Below, in pieces: positions 38,957 through 48,111 of a stretch of DNA of 64,000 nucleotides. Position numbers and translations under genes: made by a program. Source of the stretch: a virus; the IMG/VR virus record IMGVR_UViG_3300046804_004848, positions 1 through 64,000 of that record. The stretch is one strand, 5' to 3'. Each line of letters begins with the position of its first letter. Position 1 is the stretch's first letter. The notes under the pieces are model-generated. The model made no database searches. It was given only the letters and a program-made list of their open reading frames with translations, and had not been told where the DNA came from.

Positions 38957-40321
38957 AATACTATATTTGCTTCTATCTGCATTAAAATTTTGTAGGACTT
39001 GAGCAGATGTTAAAGCAGCATTATATAATCTAGTTACACCAATCCGTCCGTTAAAGTATTGGCTATATTCACCATTATTATAACTACCTAAGTATAAATT
39101 GCTTGGTGTATTTAAAATACTATTTAATGTATGATTAACGCTGCCTATGCTTACGCCATTGATATAAGTTTGTAGTGTTTTTGTTCCACCACTATTTGTC
39201 CATACATAGACAACTTGTTTCCAAGTATTTAATGGTAAGTTATATGTTGTGCTATTGACATATCCACCCGCTCCATCACCCATTTGAGCATAAAGATTAC
39301 CGTTATAACGAATACTATAACTAACGTCTGCAGAAAGTCCACCTGGATCAAACTTACCTAATATGACCTGTGAACCTCCCTGACCTGTTTGGTATACCCA
39401 TGCTTCCATTGTCCAACTACCACTGCTAGGCTCTAGTAGTACATTATCTGCAACAGCTACTTGGCTTGAACTACCATTATAAGTAAAGTATGGATTAGTA
39501 TAGGTTATATTACTTAAAGTCCCCGCTAAAGAGGTATTAGCAAGATTGGTAATTGTAGACCCACTGCCTGAGTAACTTGTACTAAAACTTGGATCATACC
39601 ATAGAACTAAATTTGATGTTACAATGTTTGGTAATTGAAATCTTGATAGTTGGTTATAATAATTTTGCAATATTTGTTCTTGAGTAAGTTTACTAGTATA
39701 AACTTCCATGTTGGCAACATAACCAAATGATTGAACATTGGGTGTTCCAACACCACCTGTCCAATCGTGACTGTTCCCTGCTATAGTTTGAACTGTAGTT
39801 CCTACTTGTTGTCCGTTAATATAAAATGTTTGACCGCTACTATCGCCTGTAACAGCCCACTGTACCCAAACATTTGCAAGACTGCCTACATCATAACCTG
39901 CTGAATAAAATAGGTTAGTATTGTTATCATACATACCCAATGTATTTGAACCTAATTCTATTATTAAAGGGTGATCGGCGGGACTTGTTCTAAACAATGT
40001 GCGCCATGTTGCTGAACTTGATATCATTCTTGCCCAAGCAATATAAGTAAATCCTGTTGTTGGTAATACAGGCACTGCTGATGCAGCTCGCATAACATAT
40101 GTACCTGAAAAATCAAAACACTTAACGCCATTTAACATAGTATATGCTGAGGCACTACTTAAGTTTTGTGTGCGACTATTACCACTTAAATCTGTAACTG
40201 TAGTACCACTACCATTATAGCTAGTACTATTGTTTGCATCAACCCAAATTGCTAGATTATTTAAAATAATGCTAGCATCAACAACTCTTGTACCATTTAA
40301 CGTTACACCTTGTATAATCAT
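38954..40321 (-). CDS. LamG-domain tail adhesin
   Basis: 455 aa with two concanavalin/LamG-like halves. Each starts with LxxWxDxxxSxSYxGSG (VDANNSTSYNGSG, YDPSFSTSYSGSG), and later has WTMEAWVYQTG, ILGKFDPGG, TYINGVSIGS. Such domains bind glycans and are likely the receptor-contacting parts of a fibre. Four-base overlap with the neighbouring fibre gene. Confidence 0.83.
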   Translation of the reverse strand: MIIQGVTLNGTRVVDASIILNNLAIWVDANNSTSYNGSGTTVTDLSGNSRTQNLSSASAYTMLNGVKCFDFSGTYVMRAASAVPVLPTTGFTYIAWARMISSSATWRTLFRTSPADHPLIIELGSNTLGMYDNNTNLFYSAGYDVGSLANVWVQWAVTGDSSGQTFYINGQQVGTTVQTIAGNSHDWTGGVGTPNVQSFGYVANMEVYTSKLTQEQILQNYYNQLSRFQLPNIVTSNLVLWYDPSFSTSYSGSGSTITNLANTSLAGTLSNITYTNPYFTYNGSSSQVAVADNVLLEPSSGSWTMEAWVYQTGQGGSQVILGKFDPGGLSADVSYSIRYNGNLYAQMGDGAGGYVNSTTYNLPLNTWKQVVYVWTNSGGTKTLQTYINGVSIGSVNHTLNSILNTPSNLYLGSYNNGEYSQYFNGRIGVTRLYNAALTSAQVLQNFNADRSKYSI

Positions 40322-41997
40322 ATTAATCGTTCAATAGATATCATATTGTTATTGTAACTACCACCAATTAGCATTGTTACACGATAACAAAGACTGTTCG
40401 TTGTGTCACTAATAATATAAGTAGCTAAATCTCCTGCACTAGTGAAATTCCAATTTATAGCAAGAGCAGGTGTAGTTGTAACTGTGACAGAAACTCCACT
40501 CCCGCTAGTGCTACCCGTATATAACGAATATAAACCATTTATATAAGCAGAAAAAGAACCACTGACAGTGGCTATTTGAAGGCTACGATTACCTGCAGTT
40601 GACACAGTGGCCTTTAGATTGTCCATAGTAACATAAGTACCTGCGTTGACATAACCACTTACACGATTGTTTAGCAATGTGCTTACACCTGTACCCGCTT
40701 GACTCAGATCAACGTATGCACCTTTAGTACTGCCATCATAAAATCTTAACTGATTTCGGTACACATCCAAGACCACACGGGTTGATAGTGTAGTATTACT
40801 TGTTGGAATACCAAGATTAATCTCACCCCCCTCATCGCCACCACAAGAAGGTAAGGTGAATACACCTGTATTATCAAATGTCGCTGTGAAATTACTTGCT
40901 ACTAAACTAACATTTGCGCTTGTACCATAATAATTACTTGCTGTAACATTACCATTAACAGTCATTCCTGTGTTACTAATATTTGCCATAATTGCGTTAC
41001 TATTAACACCACCTACAAATATTTTAACGTTTTTACCTGATGTTGATGTACCAATAACTAAATTACCACCACTTTGATTTGTGTTACTTGTATTACCTTG
41101 TGCGTATATGTAGCTATCAGCAGCATAAACAATATTACCTAAACTATTAGTTGGTGTATTAGCATCATAGCCACTATTAATAATACCTAGGTCTAAGTAA
41201 TTTACAGTGTCACTTCCATTATCAGCAGTCACAATAAAGTCTGCTGTAGCATCAGCACCTGTACTTTTATTTTGTAGTGTAACTTGTGTATAATAATTTA
41301 CATTAGAATTAAAACTTGCTATAGTATTTGGTAATGGTGTTGTCGTAACACCTAAATTTATTGCTGAAATTCCTGTTGTTGTATTACCTGATATATTAGC
41401 TGTACCTGCAACAATATTACCTGTAGTTGAGATTGAATTTGAACCAAAACTACTTAGAAGAGTTGTTACGTTACTATCACCGTATGAACCACCACCTGCC
41501 GCTGCAAATACACCATTTCCATATAAAACTTGTGATGAATTACCATTTAAGTTAACTGAAGAAATATTACCAATATTATTGGCAGCTATATTTCCTGTTA
41601 TATTTGCTGTACCACTTACTGAAAGATTTCCAACACTTAATCTATTTGTATCTGTTCTATAAGTTAAATCAACATCCGCTCTTACTGTTTGATTAGTAGT
41701 TCTATTTTCCACAAATGTTGGATAGAAGGTTGTTGTTAAACCATTTGTATTTAAAATATCAACAGTATTCGCCACCACCGTTGAAAAAACACCATTACCG
41801 TATAATACATTACTACTATTTCCATCTAAATTAGTTGACTTTATATTTCCTAAATTTGCTGTTACTGCATTGGAAACACTACTAATTGGTGTTTTATAAC
41901 TTGTAAGTGTACCTGACGTATTACTACTTACTAAAAAGACAGTTGTACTATCTATGTTGCTTAATGATGATAATTGACTTACTTTAGTGTTTGCCAT
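40318..41997 (-). CDS. Tail fibre protein
   Basis: 559 aa. N-terminal VSQLSSLSNIDSTTVFLVSS is the usual attachment domain; DGNSSNVLYGNGVFS occurs twice and TGNIAANNIGNISSV shows the same shaft repeats as the 1043-aa fibre. C-terminal part may form a tip domain. Confidence 0.82.
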   Translation of the reverse strand: MANTKVSQLSSLSNIDSTTVFLVSSNTSGTLTSYKTPISSVSNAVTANLGNIKSTNLDGNSSNVLYGNGVFSTVVANTVDILNTNGLTTTFYPTFVENRTTNQTVRADVDLTYRTDTNRLSVGNLSVSGTANITGNIAANNIGNISSVNLNGNSSQVLYGNGVFAAAGGGSYGDSNVTTLLSSFGSNSISTTGNIVAGTANISGNTTTGISAINLGVTTTPLPNTIASFNSNVNYYTQVTLQNKSTGADATADFIVTADNGSDTVNYLDLGIINSGYDANTPTNSLGNIVYAADSYIYAQGNTSNTNQSGGNLVIGTSTSGKNVKIFVGGVNSNAIMANISNTGMTVNGNVTASNYYGTSANVSLVASNFTATFDNTGVFTLPSCGGDEGGEINLGIPTSNTTLSTRVVLDVYRNQLRFYDGSTKGAYVDLSQAGTGVSTLLNNRVSGYVNAGTYVTMDNLKATVSTAGNRSLQIATVSGSFSAYINGLYSLYTGSTSGSGVSVTVTTTPALAINWNFTSAGDLATYIISDTTNSLCYRVTMLIGGSYNNNMISIERLI

Positions 41998-42000
41998 GTT

Positions 42001-42180
42001 TTATTCCGTTGATATGACTAAATTATTTTCTGTTAAAATAAAACCTGCAACACTTTCTTGTATAATGCCTGTTTCTGCAGGTGGGGGTGGAGGTGTAGGT
42101 CTATCTTGATCGCCAACAACACTACCTAATCCTCCTCCTAAACGTCCTAACCCTTTTAATCCAAGATTACCTATAGGCAT
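42001..42180 (-). CDS. Small Gly/Pro-rich protein
   Basis: 59 aa from ATG 42180: a Gly/Leu-rich N-terminus (LKGLGRLGGGLGSVVG), a PTPPPPPAET linker, and a hydrophobic end. It lies within the fibre operon, one base from the next gene; likely a small structural or linker protein. Confidence 0.6.
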   Translation of the reverse strand: MPIGNLGLKGLGRLGGGLGSVVGDQDRPTPPPPPAETGIIQESVAGFILTENNLVISTE

Positions 42181-42181
42181 T

Positions 42182-42481
42182 CTAGTAACCTGTTAATTCT
42201 GTAATACAGACAATCCCTGCAGATGCAACTTGTAATAAACTAACTATCGTCTGCCCAGGCTCCACCGCTAAAAATTCTGTGCTTCCACCTAAAATAATCA
42301 TACTATTTGCTGTAGCAGTTGGTGCTGTTCCTAATTCAACATAAGTATCTTGTTGACATGTAACTCTAATGATAGCAGTGGTGTTACCTACTGCATTGCT
42401 AGAAACTGCAGAACCTGACGTTGTTATATTTTGTGTTGTCCCAGGTACAAACGCACCATTTCTAATCGTTAAAACTGACAT
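42182..42481 (-). CDS. Small virion-type beta protein
   Basis: 99 aa, beta-rich (TAIIRVTCQQDTYVELG, STEFLAVEPGQTIVSL). Resembles small head- or fibre-decorating proteins found beside phage tail genes. An AGATAAATA late element lies 20 bases upstream. Confidence 0.65.
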   Translation of the reverse strand: MSVLTIRNGAFVPGTTQNITTSGSAVSSNAVGNTTAIIRVTCQQDTYVELGTAPTATANSMIILGGSTEFLAVEPGQTIVSLLQVASAGIVCITELTGY

Positions 42482-42500
42482 AGTATAATCCCTTATAGGG

Positions 42501-42510
42501 TATTTATCTT
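42501..42510 (-). promoter_or_regulatory. Late promoter element
   Basis: AGATAAATA on the minus strand upstream of the 99-aa protein gene. Confidence 0.6.
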
Positions 42511-42538
42511 AATATTTAAATTAAGTTTACTGTAATGT

Positions 42539-42546
42539 TATAAATA
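42539..42546 (+). promoter_or_regulatory. Late promoter element in front of an RNA element
   Basis: TATAAATA on the plus strand, although both flanking genes are minus strand. The expected start is near 42552, one base before the RNA element at 42553. Confidence 0.6.
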
Positions 42547-42552
42547 AAAGTA

Positions 42553-42650
42553 AGGATCCTAACAGCAAATATTTTTGGCCTTCTTAATCTCTTTGTGCAA
42601 TCCCTCAGATGAGGCTAGCCTCAGCGTGTAGATATCCCAAAATGGATCCT
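42553..42650 (+). ncRNA. Bulge-motif RNA element in the tail region
   Basis: AGGATCC (42553-42559) pairs with GGATCCT (42644-42650); the 5' strand carries TAACAGCAA and a second helix ATTTT-GG/CC-AAAAT stacks on top; a CCTCA/TGAGG hairpin lies inside. It is the fifth copy of the motif found at 2613, 6793, 19209 and 19382, here transcribed apparently late and opposite to neighbouring genes. Confidence 0.6.
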
Positions 42651-42652
42651 GA

Positions 42653-45600
42653 CTAACCTATATACCAATTAGTACCATCGCTCCATACAGGTACAGTATT
42701 TGCACCACCATTACTTACATTTGCCCCAAAATTACCTGCTGCTACTAAATTAGAATCATTTATAAATGCTCTAGCACCTGAAGTTGCAGTAAGTGTTGCT
42801 AATGGTTGAGGAGTAGTTACAGTTTTTAATGAACTAATTGATGAAAATCCGCTAATAATTGGGGCAGGACTTGCACCACTTGATATTAGATTGCCTGGTA
42901 ATGTTAGATTACCATCAATACCAAATGTCCAAGTAAACACATTGGATGTGATACTTGCGTTACCTATAGCAGTAAGATTAGCATTGGTATTATCTTGTTG
43001 TATGCTTACACTTTGACTGTTACCGTCCCAAAAATATAAACCGCCACCAGTACCGATATAGATACCTCTACCTATACCATTGGCATCTACAGATTGTATA
43101 TTGACAGTATCTTGATTGCTTCTTATATATGATTCGCCAGGTAACTCTAAAACACCATATCCAACATTACCGATACTAGTATTACTAAATGTCCATGTCA
43201 AATTACCACTATGTATTCTTGCTACATTGTTTGCGCCTTGCGTGACTTCAAACGCAGTATACTCACCACCTAAAAATATGTTGGCTGACGGTTCATCAAT
43301 ATTACTAGACGCATATGCTCGTAAGTGAATATGTCCAGGAGCAGTTGGATCAAGTACTAATACTTGGCTGTTGTAGTTAGCATCTGGAGTCAATGTCATT
43401 GTGCTGACATTTGGATTAGTTGGATCTAAACTGCTATTAGCAGTACTGTAGATTACGCTATTTCCATTCGGTAATACTAAGTTGCCATCGTTACTAAATG
43501 TCCAAACATTAGCATTGGACACATTTCCTGTTCTTATTTGTATATCACCTACATTTCCAAATGGTCCATTTACATATACTGCTGACACTAATGATGTATT
43601 AGATATATCATCGCTCCATTGAACAACAGTTGCGCCACTATTACCTTGACTTATCACACCAAATGGTACATTATTTGAAAGTATTGCATCACCGCCGAGA
43701 ACACTGCCTATGGTTACATTGCTACCTGGTAGTGTTAGTAAACCATTACCATCAAATCTCCAAATCTTTGTAGCAAAACCATTACCTAAATCATCTGATA
43801 ATGATATTCTATAAGTTGCGTTGCCTGTTTCTGAACTGAATGCTAACTCGCCTCCGCTGGTATTAGCATTGCCTACTTCCTTAAGATAATTTACTAAGAA
43901 TCCACCGCCACTACCTGTAACATTAAACGCTACTGTTGTATTATTGTTTGCTGTAATATCGCCGGGTACTGTACCGATAACCATATTACCGACATTTATA
44001 GCACCTGGTGCAGTCATGTTGCCATTAGCATAGAATCTCCAAATATGACCTGAGTTAGCATTGTCTGTGAAAATAGCAAAATCTTGTAGTGCATATATTT
44101 CAGCACCGGTGTCATAAAATAATGCACCAGTATATTGTCCTGCATCGCTATAGATAGAAATATTGTTTGCAGAACTTTCAATAGTACCTGTACCACCTGG
44201 AAGATTAAGTACACCTGTATTATCAAATGTCCAAGTGCTTACGCCGCTTACTAATACGATATTACCATAACTTGGTAAACCTGTACCGGCTGATCCTCCT
44301 GTTAATCTAACTTCGCCGCCATTGTTCCCACCATAACCACCTGTAAGTGCTATGTTGCCACCTTGGTCAGCAGAAGTCACGCCACCATTGATGTTTACAG
44401 CACCACCATCACTACCGCCTTGACCTGCGCTGATATTTACTGTGCCACCAGGACCATTTGCGCTATAACCGCCGGTTACGGATATTTGTCCACCACCATC
44501 ATAACCTGAACCACCGTCAAGATTGATGTAACCACCATAGCCAGCAGACACATTATCAGCATCACCTGCATAAATCTTAATATCACCACCATTAGTGTCA
44601 GCATCACCTGCCCAAAAGTAAACATCCCCACCTTCGCCTGTTCCGTTACCACGCTGACCTTGAATGATTAATCGTTGTGCGTTTACATTGGCTGCAGGAG
44701 TAGGACCTGTGATAACTGCTTGTTGCGTATCATCACCAAACTGTAATGTCTGAGCATATTGATTTCCACCGTTATGTAAATCAACTGTTAATGTTGGGAA
44801 TACAACAGTTCCAGTATCAGTAAACATAAAATTGTTAGCACCAACATCAAGTCTTAAATTACCTGGTGAATACACTAATGCGGTGTTACTCATAGCACTT
44901 GCAAAAGGTAAATTCATTACACCAAAACCGTCTAGTGACCAACTATAGTTACCACCATCTGAATAGAATTGTACTGAACCTGCAGGAGGAGTAAAAACAT
45001 TGAAGTTATTACCTGCAGGATAAATGTTAGAATTATTAGGTGCAGTTAATGTACCATCTGTGCCTATTGTCCATGTCTGACCTGCGGATGTTAGTGTTAC
45101 AGGTCCGTTTGCTGTGGCTATATTAAATTGACTATTTCCATTACTTAAAGGCAAAGAAGCGTTACCACCCCCACCCGCTGCGATCCAAGTACCCGCACCT
45201 GATAAAACATTACCACTATTGCCATCTAAATTTACACCTACAATATTACCTAATGTCGTATTAGCATTACCTTGCAATACAACATTACCACCCCCAGGTA
45301 TCGCAAAAGTCACCGCACTTGCATTTGAAGATAATATAGCAGAACCAAGAAATATAGTATTTCCTGTTAAATATAAATTGTTAAAACGATTTGTATTGTT
45401 ACCTAAATTATATGTATTATTAGCACTAGGTATAATATTACCTGTCACAGTAATATTAGCTGCACTTAAATTACCTGTATAATTAGGTAAATATGCTGCT
45501 ACATTGGAATTACCATAACTTCCACCATTACCACCTGTTACCTCATTTAAATTACCTAAAGCATTACCAATATATAATGTAGGTGGATCAACATCTAAGT

Positions 45601-45724
45601 TGACTACTAATTCACCTGCTCTAGCATTACCATCATAATTTGCAAAAGTCTCTTGTGGAGAATCTTTCATTACTGCACGTGAAATACCTGTTACATTAGC
45701 ATATGGTGGGGGAGGACTAGCCAT
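42653..45724 (-). CDS. Large tail fibre protein
   Basis: 1023 aa. N-terminal about 150 residues hold SPQETFANYDGNARAGELVV and YNLGNNTNRFNNLYL, typical of fibre attachment and shaft modules in T4-like aquatic phages; a Gly-rich middle (GGQISVTGGYSANGPGGTVN) gives collagen/PGII-like turns; repeated WTFSNDGNLVLPNG-type units follow. C-terminal VPVWSDGTNWYIG is the usual final module. Confidence 0.87.
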   Translation of the reverse strand: MASPPPPYANVTGISRAVMKDSPQETFANYDGNARAGELVVNLDVDPPTLYIGNALGNLNEVTGGNGGSYGNSNVAAYLPNYTGNLSAANITVTGNIIPSANNTYNLGNNTNRFNNLYLTGNTIFLGSAILSSNASAVTFAIPGGGNVVLQGNANTTLGNIVGVNLDGNSGNVLSGAGTWIAAGGGGNASLPLSNGNSQFNIATANGPVTLTSAGQTWTIGTDGTLTAPNNSNIYPAGNNFNVFTPPAGSVQFYSDGGNYSWSLDGFGVMNLPFASAMSNTALVYSPGNLRLDVGANNFMFTDTGTVVFPTLTVDLHNGGNQYAQTLQFGDDTQQAVITGPTPAANVNAQRLIIQGQRGNGTGEGGDVYFWAGDADTNGGDIKIYAGDADNVSAGYGGYINLDGGSGYDGGGQISVTGGYSANGPGGTVNISAGQGGSDGGAVNINGGVTSADQGGNIALTGGYGGNNGGEVRLTGGSAGTGLPSYGNIVLVSGVSTWTFDNTGVLNLPGGTGTIESSANNISIYSDAGQYTGALFYDTGAEIYALQDFAIFTDNANSGHIWRFYANGNMTAPGAINVGNMVIGTVPGDITANNNTTVAFNVTGSGGGFLVNYLKEVGNANTSGGELAFSSETGNATYRISLSDDLGNGFATKIWRFDGNGLLTLPGSNVTIGSVLGGDAILSNNVPFGVISQGNSGATVVQWSDDISNTSLVSAVYVNGPFGNVGDIQIRTGNVSNANVWTFSNDGNLVLPNGNSVIYSTANSSLDPTNPNVSTMTLTPDANYNSQVLVLDPTAPGHIHLRAYASSNIDEPSANIFLGGEYTAFEVTQGANNVARIHSGNLTWTFSNTSIGNVGYGVLELPGESYIRSNQDTVNIQSVDANGIGRGIYIGTGGGLYFWDGNSQSVSIQQDNTNANLTAIGNASITSNVFTWTFGIDGNLTLPGNLISSGASPAPIISGFSSISSLKTVTTPQPLATLTATSGARAFINDSNLVAAGNFGANVSNGGANTVPVWSDGTNWYIG

Positions 45725-45748
45725 CTTAAAATTCCTTAATTATATTAA

Positions 45749-45756
45749 TATTTATA
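45749..45756 (-). promoter_or_regulatory. Late promoter element
   Basis: TATAAATA on the minus strand, 25 bases before the 1023-aa fibre gene start. Confidence 0.7.
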
Positions 45757-45774
45757 CCTATCCTAATTTTATAA

Positions 45775-45808
45775 TTGTAATAATTCTGTAATAATAATAT
45801 GCTACTAT
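45775..45808 (+). promoter_or_regulatory. PHO-box-like promoter of phoX
   Basis: TTGTAAT (45775) and CTGTAAT (45786) repeat with an 11-base period, as in PhoB-binding PHO boxes (consensus CTGTCAT), and TACTAT (45803) lies 10 bases after the second repeat, the standard position of the -10 box in PhoB-activated promoters. A second pair, TTGTAAA/TTGTAAT at 45811-45827, follows. No good -35 box is present, as expected for an activator-dependent promoter. Confidence 0.65.
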
Positions 45809-45849
45809 TATTGTAAATAGTTGTAATAATCATTTAAAAGGAGAAAAAG

Positions 45850-48063
45850 ATGATTAATAATTCAGAGAATTCATCACAAAACCCACATATTAGTGATGTA
45901 ATTAAAGAAATGATGGCAAATCCTACAAGAAGAAATTTTCTTAAAGGAAGTTCAGCATTCATTACTGCTGCATCAGGAGCAACTTTAGCAGGTTGTGCAA
46001 GTGGGGATGATGATGTTTTTACACGTCCAACCGCTTTAAGCTTTGAAGCTGTTCCTAAAAATACCTTAGATAAAGTCACATTACCTGCAGGTTATCAATA
46101 CACTGTGCTTCATGGTACAGGTGACCGTTTAGTAAGTTCAATTCCTGCTTACTCAAACAAAGGAACAGAGACTGATGATTGGAGCCAACGGGTAGGTGAT
46201 CATCACGATGGAATAGAATTATTTCACTTAGATAGTGCAGGAAAATATACAAAAAATATGACTGATCGTGCTTTGTTATGTATGAATCATGAAAGTTCAG
46301 CAGACGCACACTTCTTTCACCAAAATGGACAAACTAGTAATGGTGTAAGTGGTAAAAAATATGATCAATTTGGTCAATGGGATCTTGGCACCCGTCCAGG
46401 CCTTGAGGCACTTAAAGAAATAAATCATCACGGTGTTAGTGTTGTAGAGATTAATAAAGGAAATACAGGTTGGACATATAAACTAGATAGTGCGTTTAAT
46501 CGCAGAATTACACCACAAACTGTCTGTCGTGTAGCAGGTCCTACTGCTGAACTGTCTAATATAAAAGCTTTATTGGCTACCAAGTTTGACACTACAGGAT
46601 CAACTGCTCGTGGAACAATAAACAATTGTGGCACAGGTTATACACCATGGGGTACATTTTTAACATGTGAAGAAAATTGGGCAACTTATTTTGCTATGCC
46701 TAAAGGTAGCGTTGCTCCTGATGCACGTATGGCACAAACTCGTGCTCGTTATGGTGTTCGTAACGCTGCACTTGCTGCAACTGCTACAACAAGTAATACA
46801 CAAGGATGGCACACGGTTACTGACCAACCTGATACAGCATTTAGATTTAGTCGTTGGGATGTAAGCATCAAAGGTGCTACTGATAAAGATGACTTTCGTA
46901 ACGAACCGCAAACCTTCGGTTATATAGTAGAGATAGATCCTACCCAACCTAACAGTCAACCTGTTAAGAGAGTGGCAATGGGAAGGACTGCTCACGAAGC
47001 TTGTGTATTCGGAAAGTTAGAAGCAGGAAAACCTGTTACATTTTATATGGGATGTGATAGTCGCAACGAATATATTTACAAATGGGTAAGTACAAAAACG
47101 TGGGATCCTGCTGATTTTGGTGGTGGTACTGCTGCAGGTGACAAATATCTTAATGATGGTAACCTATATGTAGCTAAATTTAATAGCGATGGAACAGGAC
47201 TTTGGTTAGAATTAAGTATTACTACCCCCGCAATTGCAAATTATGCTACTTTTAAATTTAATAACCAAGCAGAAGTTTACGTATTTACTCGTTTAGCAGC
47301 AGATGCAGTTGGTGCTACTAAAATGGATCGTCCTGAATGGGGTGCTGTTAATCCCGCTAATGGCGAGATTTACTTCTCATTAACAAACAATAGTGCAGCA
47401 AATCGGACTCCTAATACCACTGATGCAGCCAATCCAAGAAGTTATGCTGATCCTGATGGAAAAATGGGATCAGGTAATCCAAATGGACATATTATTCGTT
47501 TTAAGGAAGGTTTAACAGGGCTTACTTTCCAATTTGATATTTTCTTATTTGGTTCAGAAGAAGATAACGCTGTAAGTAATATATCTAAACTTACAACTAA
47601 AAATTCATTTAGTAGTCCTGATGGATTATGGTTTAGTAAAGCAACGGGTTTATGTTGGATTCAAACTGATGATGGTGCATATACGGATGAAGTAAATTGT
47701 ATGTTATTAGTGGCGATTCCTGGTCAGGTTGGGGATGGTAAAGCAGTTACAATTACTAATACATTAAGCGGTGCTACTAAAGATCAAGCTACTTTTGTAG
47801 GTGCGGAATTAGGTGAAACTAAATTACGTAGATTTTTGACAGGCCCTGCAGGATGTGAAATTACAGGAATTGCAGAATCTGCTGATGGTCGTACTATTTT
47901 TGTCAATGTGCAGCATCCAGGTGAAAACACTACCGCAGCCTTTTGGACAGGAACAGCACCTGAGAGTCAGTGGCCTGGTAACGCAGGGTATGGCGTTACA
48001 GGTCGCCCACGTTCTGCAACTTTAGTAATAACAAAAGTTGACGGTGGACTTATAGGAGTTTAA
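45850..48063 (+). CDS. phoX: PhoX-family alkaline phosphatase, Tat-exported
   Basis: 737 aa. The N-terminus has a twin-arginine signal (TRRNFLKGSSAFITAASG) and a lipobox-like LAGC, so it is exported folded. The body is PhoX/DUF839: TPWGTFLTCEENWATYF, RTAHEACVFGKLEAGKPV, FYMGCDSRNEYIYKWVS, and later NPNGHIIRFKE. PhoX is a calcium/iron monoesterase that frees phosphate from organic phosphoesters outside the cytoplasm. AAAAGGAG precedes the ATG and a PHO-box-like promoter lies upstream. Length is normal and key segments are intact. Confidence 0.9.
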   Translation: MINNSENSSQNPHISDVIKEMMANPTRRNFLKGSSAFITAASGATLAGCASGDDDVFTRPTALSFEAVPKNTLDKVTLPAGYQYTVLHGTGDRLVSSIPAYSNKGTETDDWSQRVGDHHDGIELFHLDSAGKYTKNMTDRALLCMNHESSADAHFFHQNGQTSNGVSGKKYDQFGQWDLGTRPGLEALKEINHHGVSVVEINKGNTGWTYKLDSAFNRRITPQTVCRVAGPTAELSNIKALLATKFDTTGSTARGTINNCGTGYTPWGTFLTCEENWATYFAMPKGSVAPDARMAQTRARYGVRNAALAATATTSNTQGWHTVTDQPDTAFRFSRWDVSIKGATDKDDFRNEPQTFGYIVEIDPTQPNSQPVKRVAMGRTAHEACVFGKLEAGKPVTFYMGCDSRNEYIYKWVSTKTWDPADFGGGTAAGDKYLNDGNLYVAKFNSDGTGLWLELSITTPAIANYATFKFNNQAEVYVFTRLAADAVGATKMDRPEWGAVNPANGEIYFSLTNNSAANRTPNTTDAANPRSYADPDGKMGSGNPNGHIIRFKEGLTGLTFQFDIFLFGSEEDNAVSNISKLTTKNSFSSPDGLWFSKATGLCWIQTDDGAYTDEVNCMLLVAIPGQVGDGKAVTITNTLSGATKDQATFVGAELGETKLRRFLTGPAGCEITGIAESADGRTIFVNVQHPGENTTAAFWTGTAPESQWPGNAGYGVTGRPRSATLVITKVDGGLIGV

Positions 48064-48068
48064 AATAT

Positions 48069-48096
48069 ATAGGGGATAAATTATCCCCTATTTTAT
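48069..48096 (+). terminator. Terminator-like hairpin between phoX and pstS
   Basis: ATAGGGGAT/ATCCCCTAT around AAATT, followed by TTTTATAT. Its weak T run may allow partial read-through into pstS. Confidence 0.65.
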
Positions 48097-48111
48097 ATAT
48101 AAGGAAAAAAT

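Noticed and set aside
42553-42650. GGATCC ends suggesting a cloning-site artefact
   Set aside because: The two sites are part of the same helix-plus-bulge motif found at four other places with different helix sequence.
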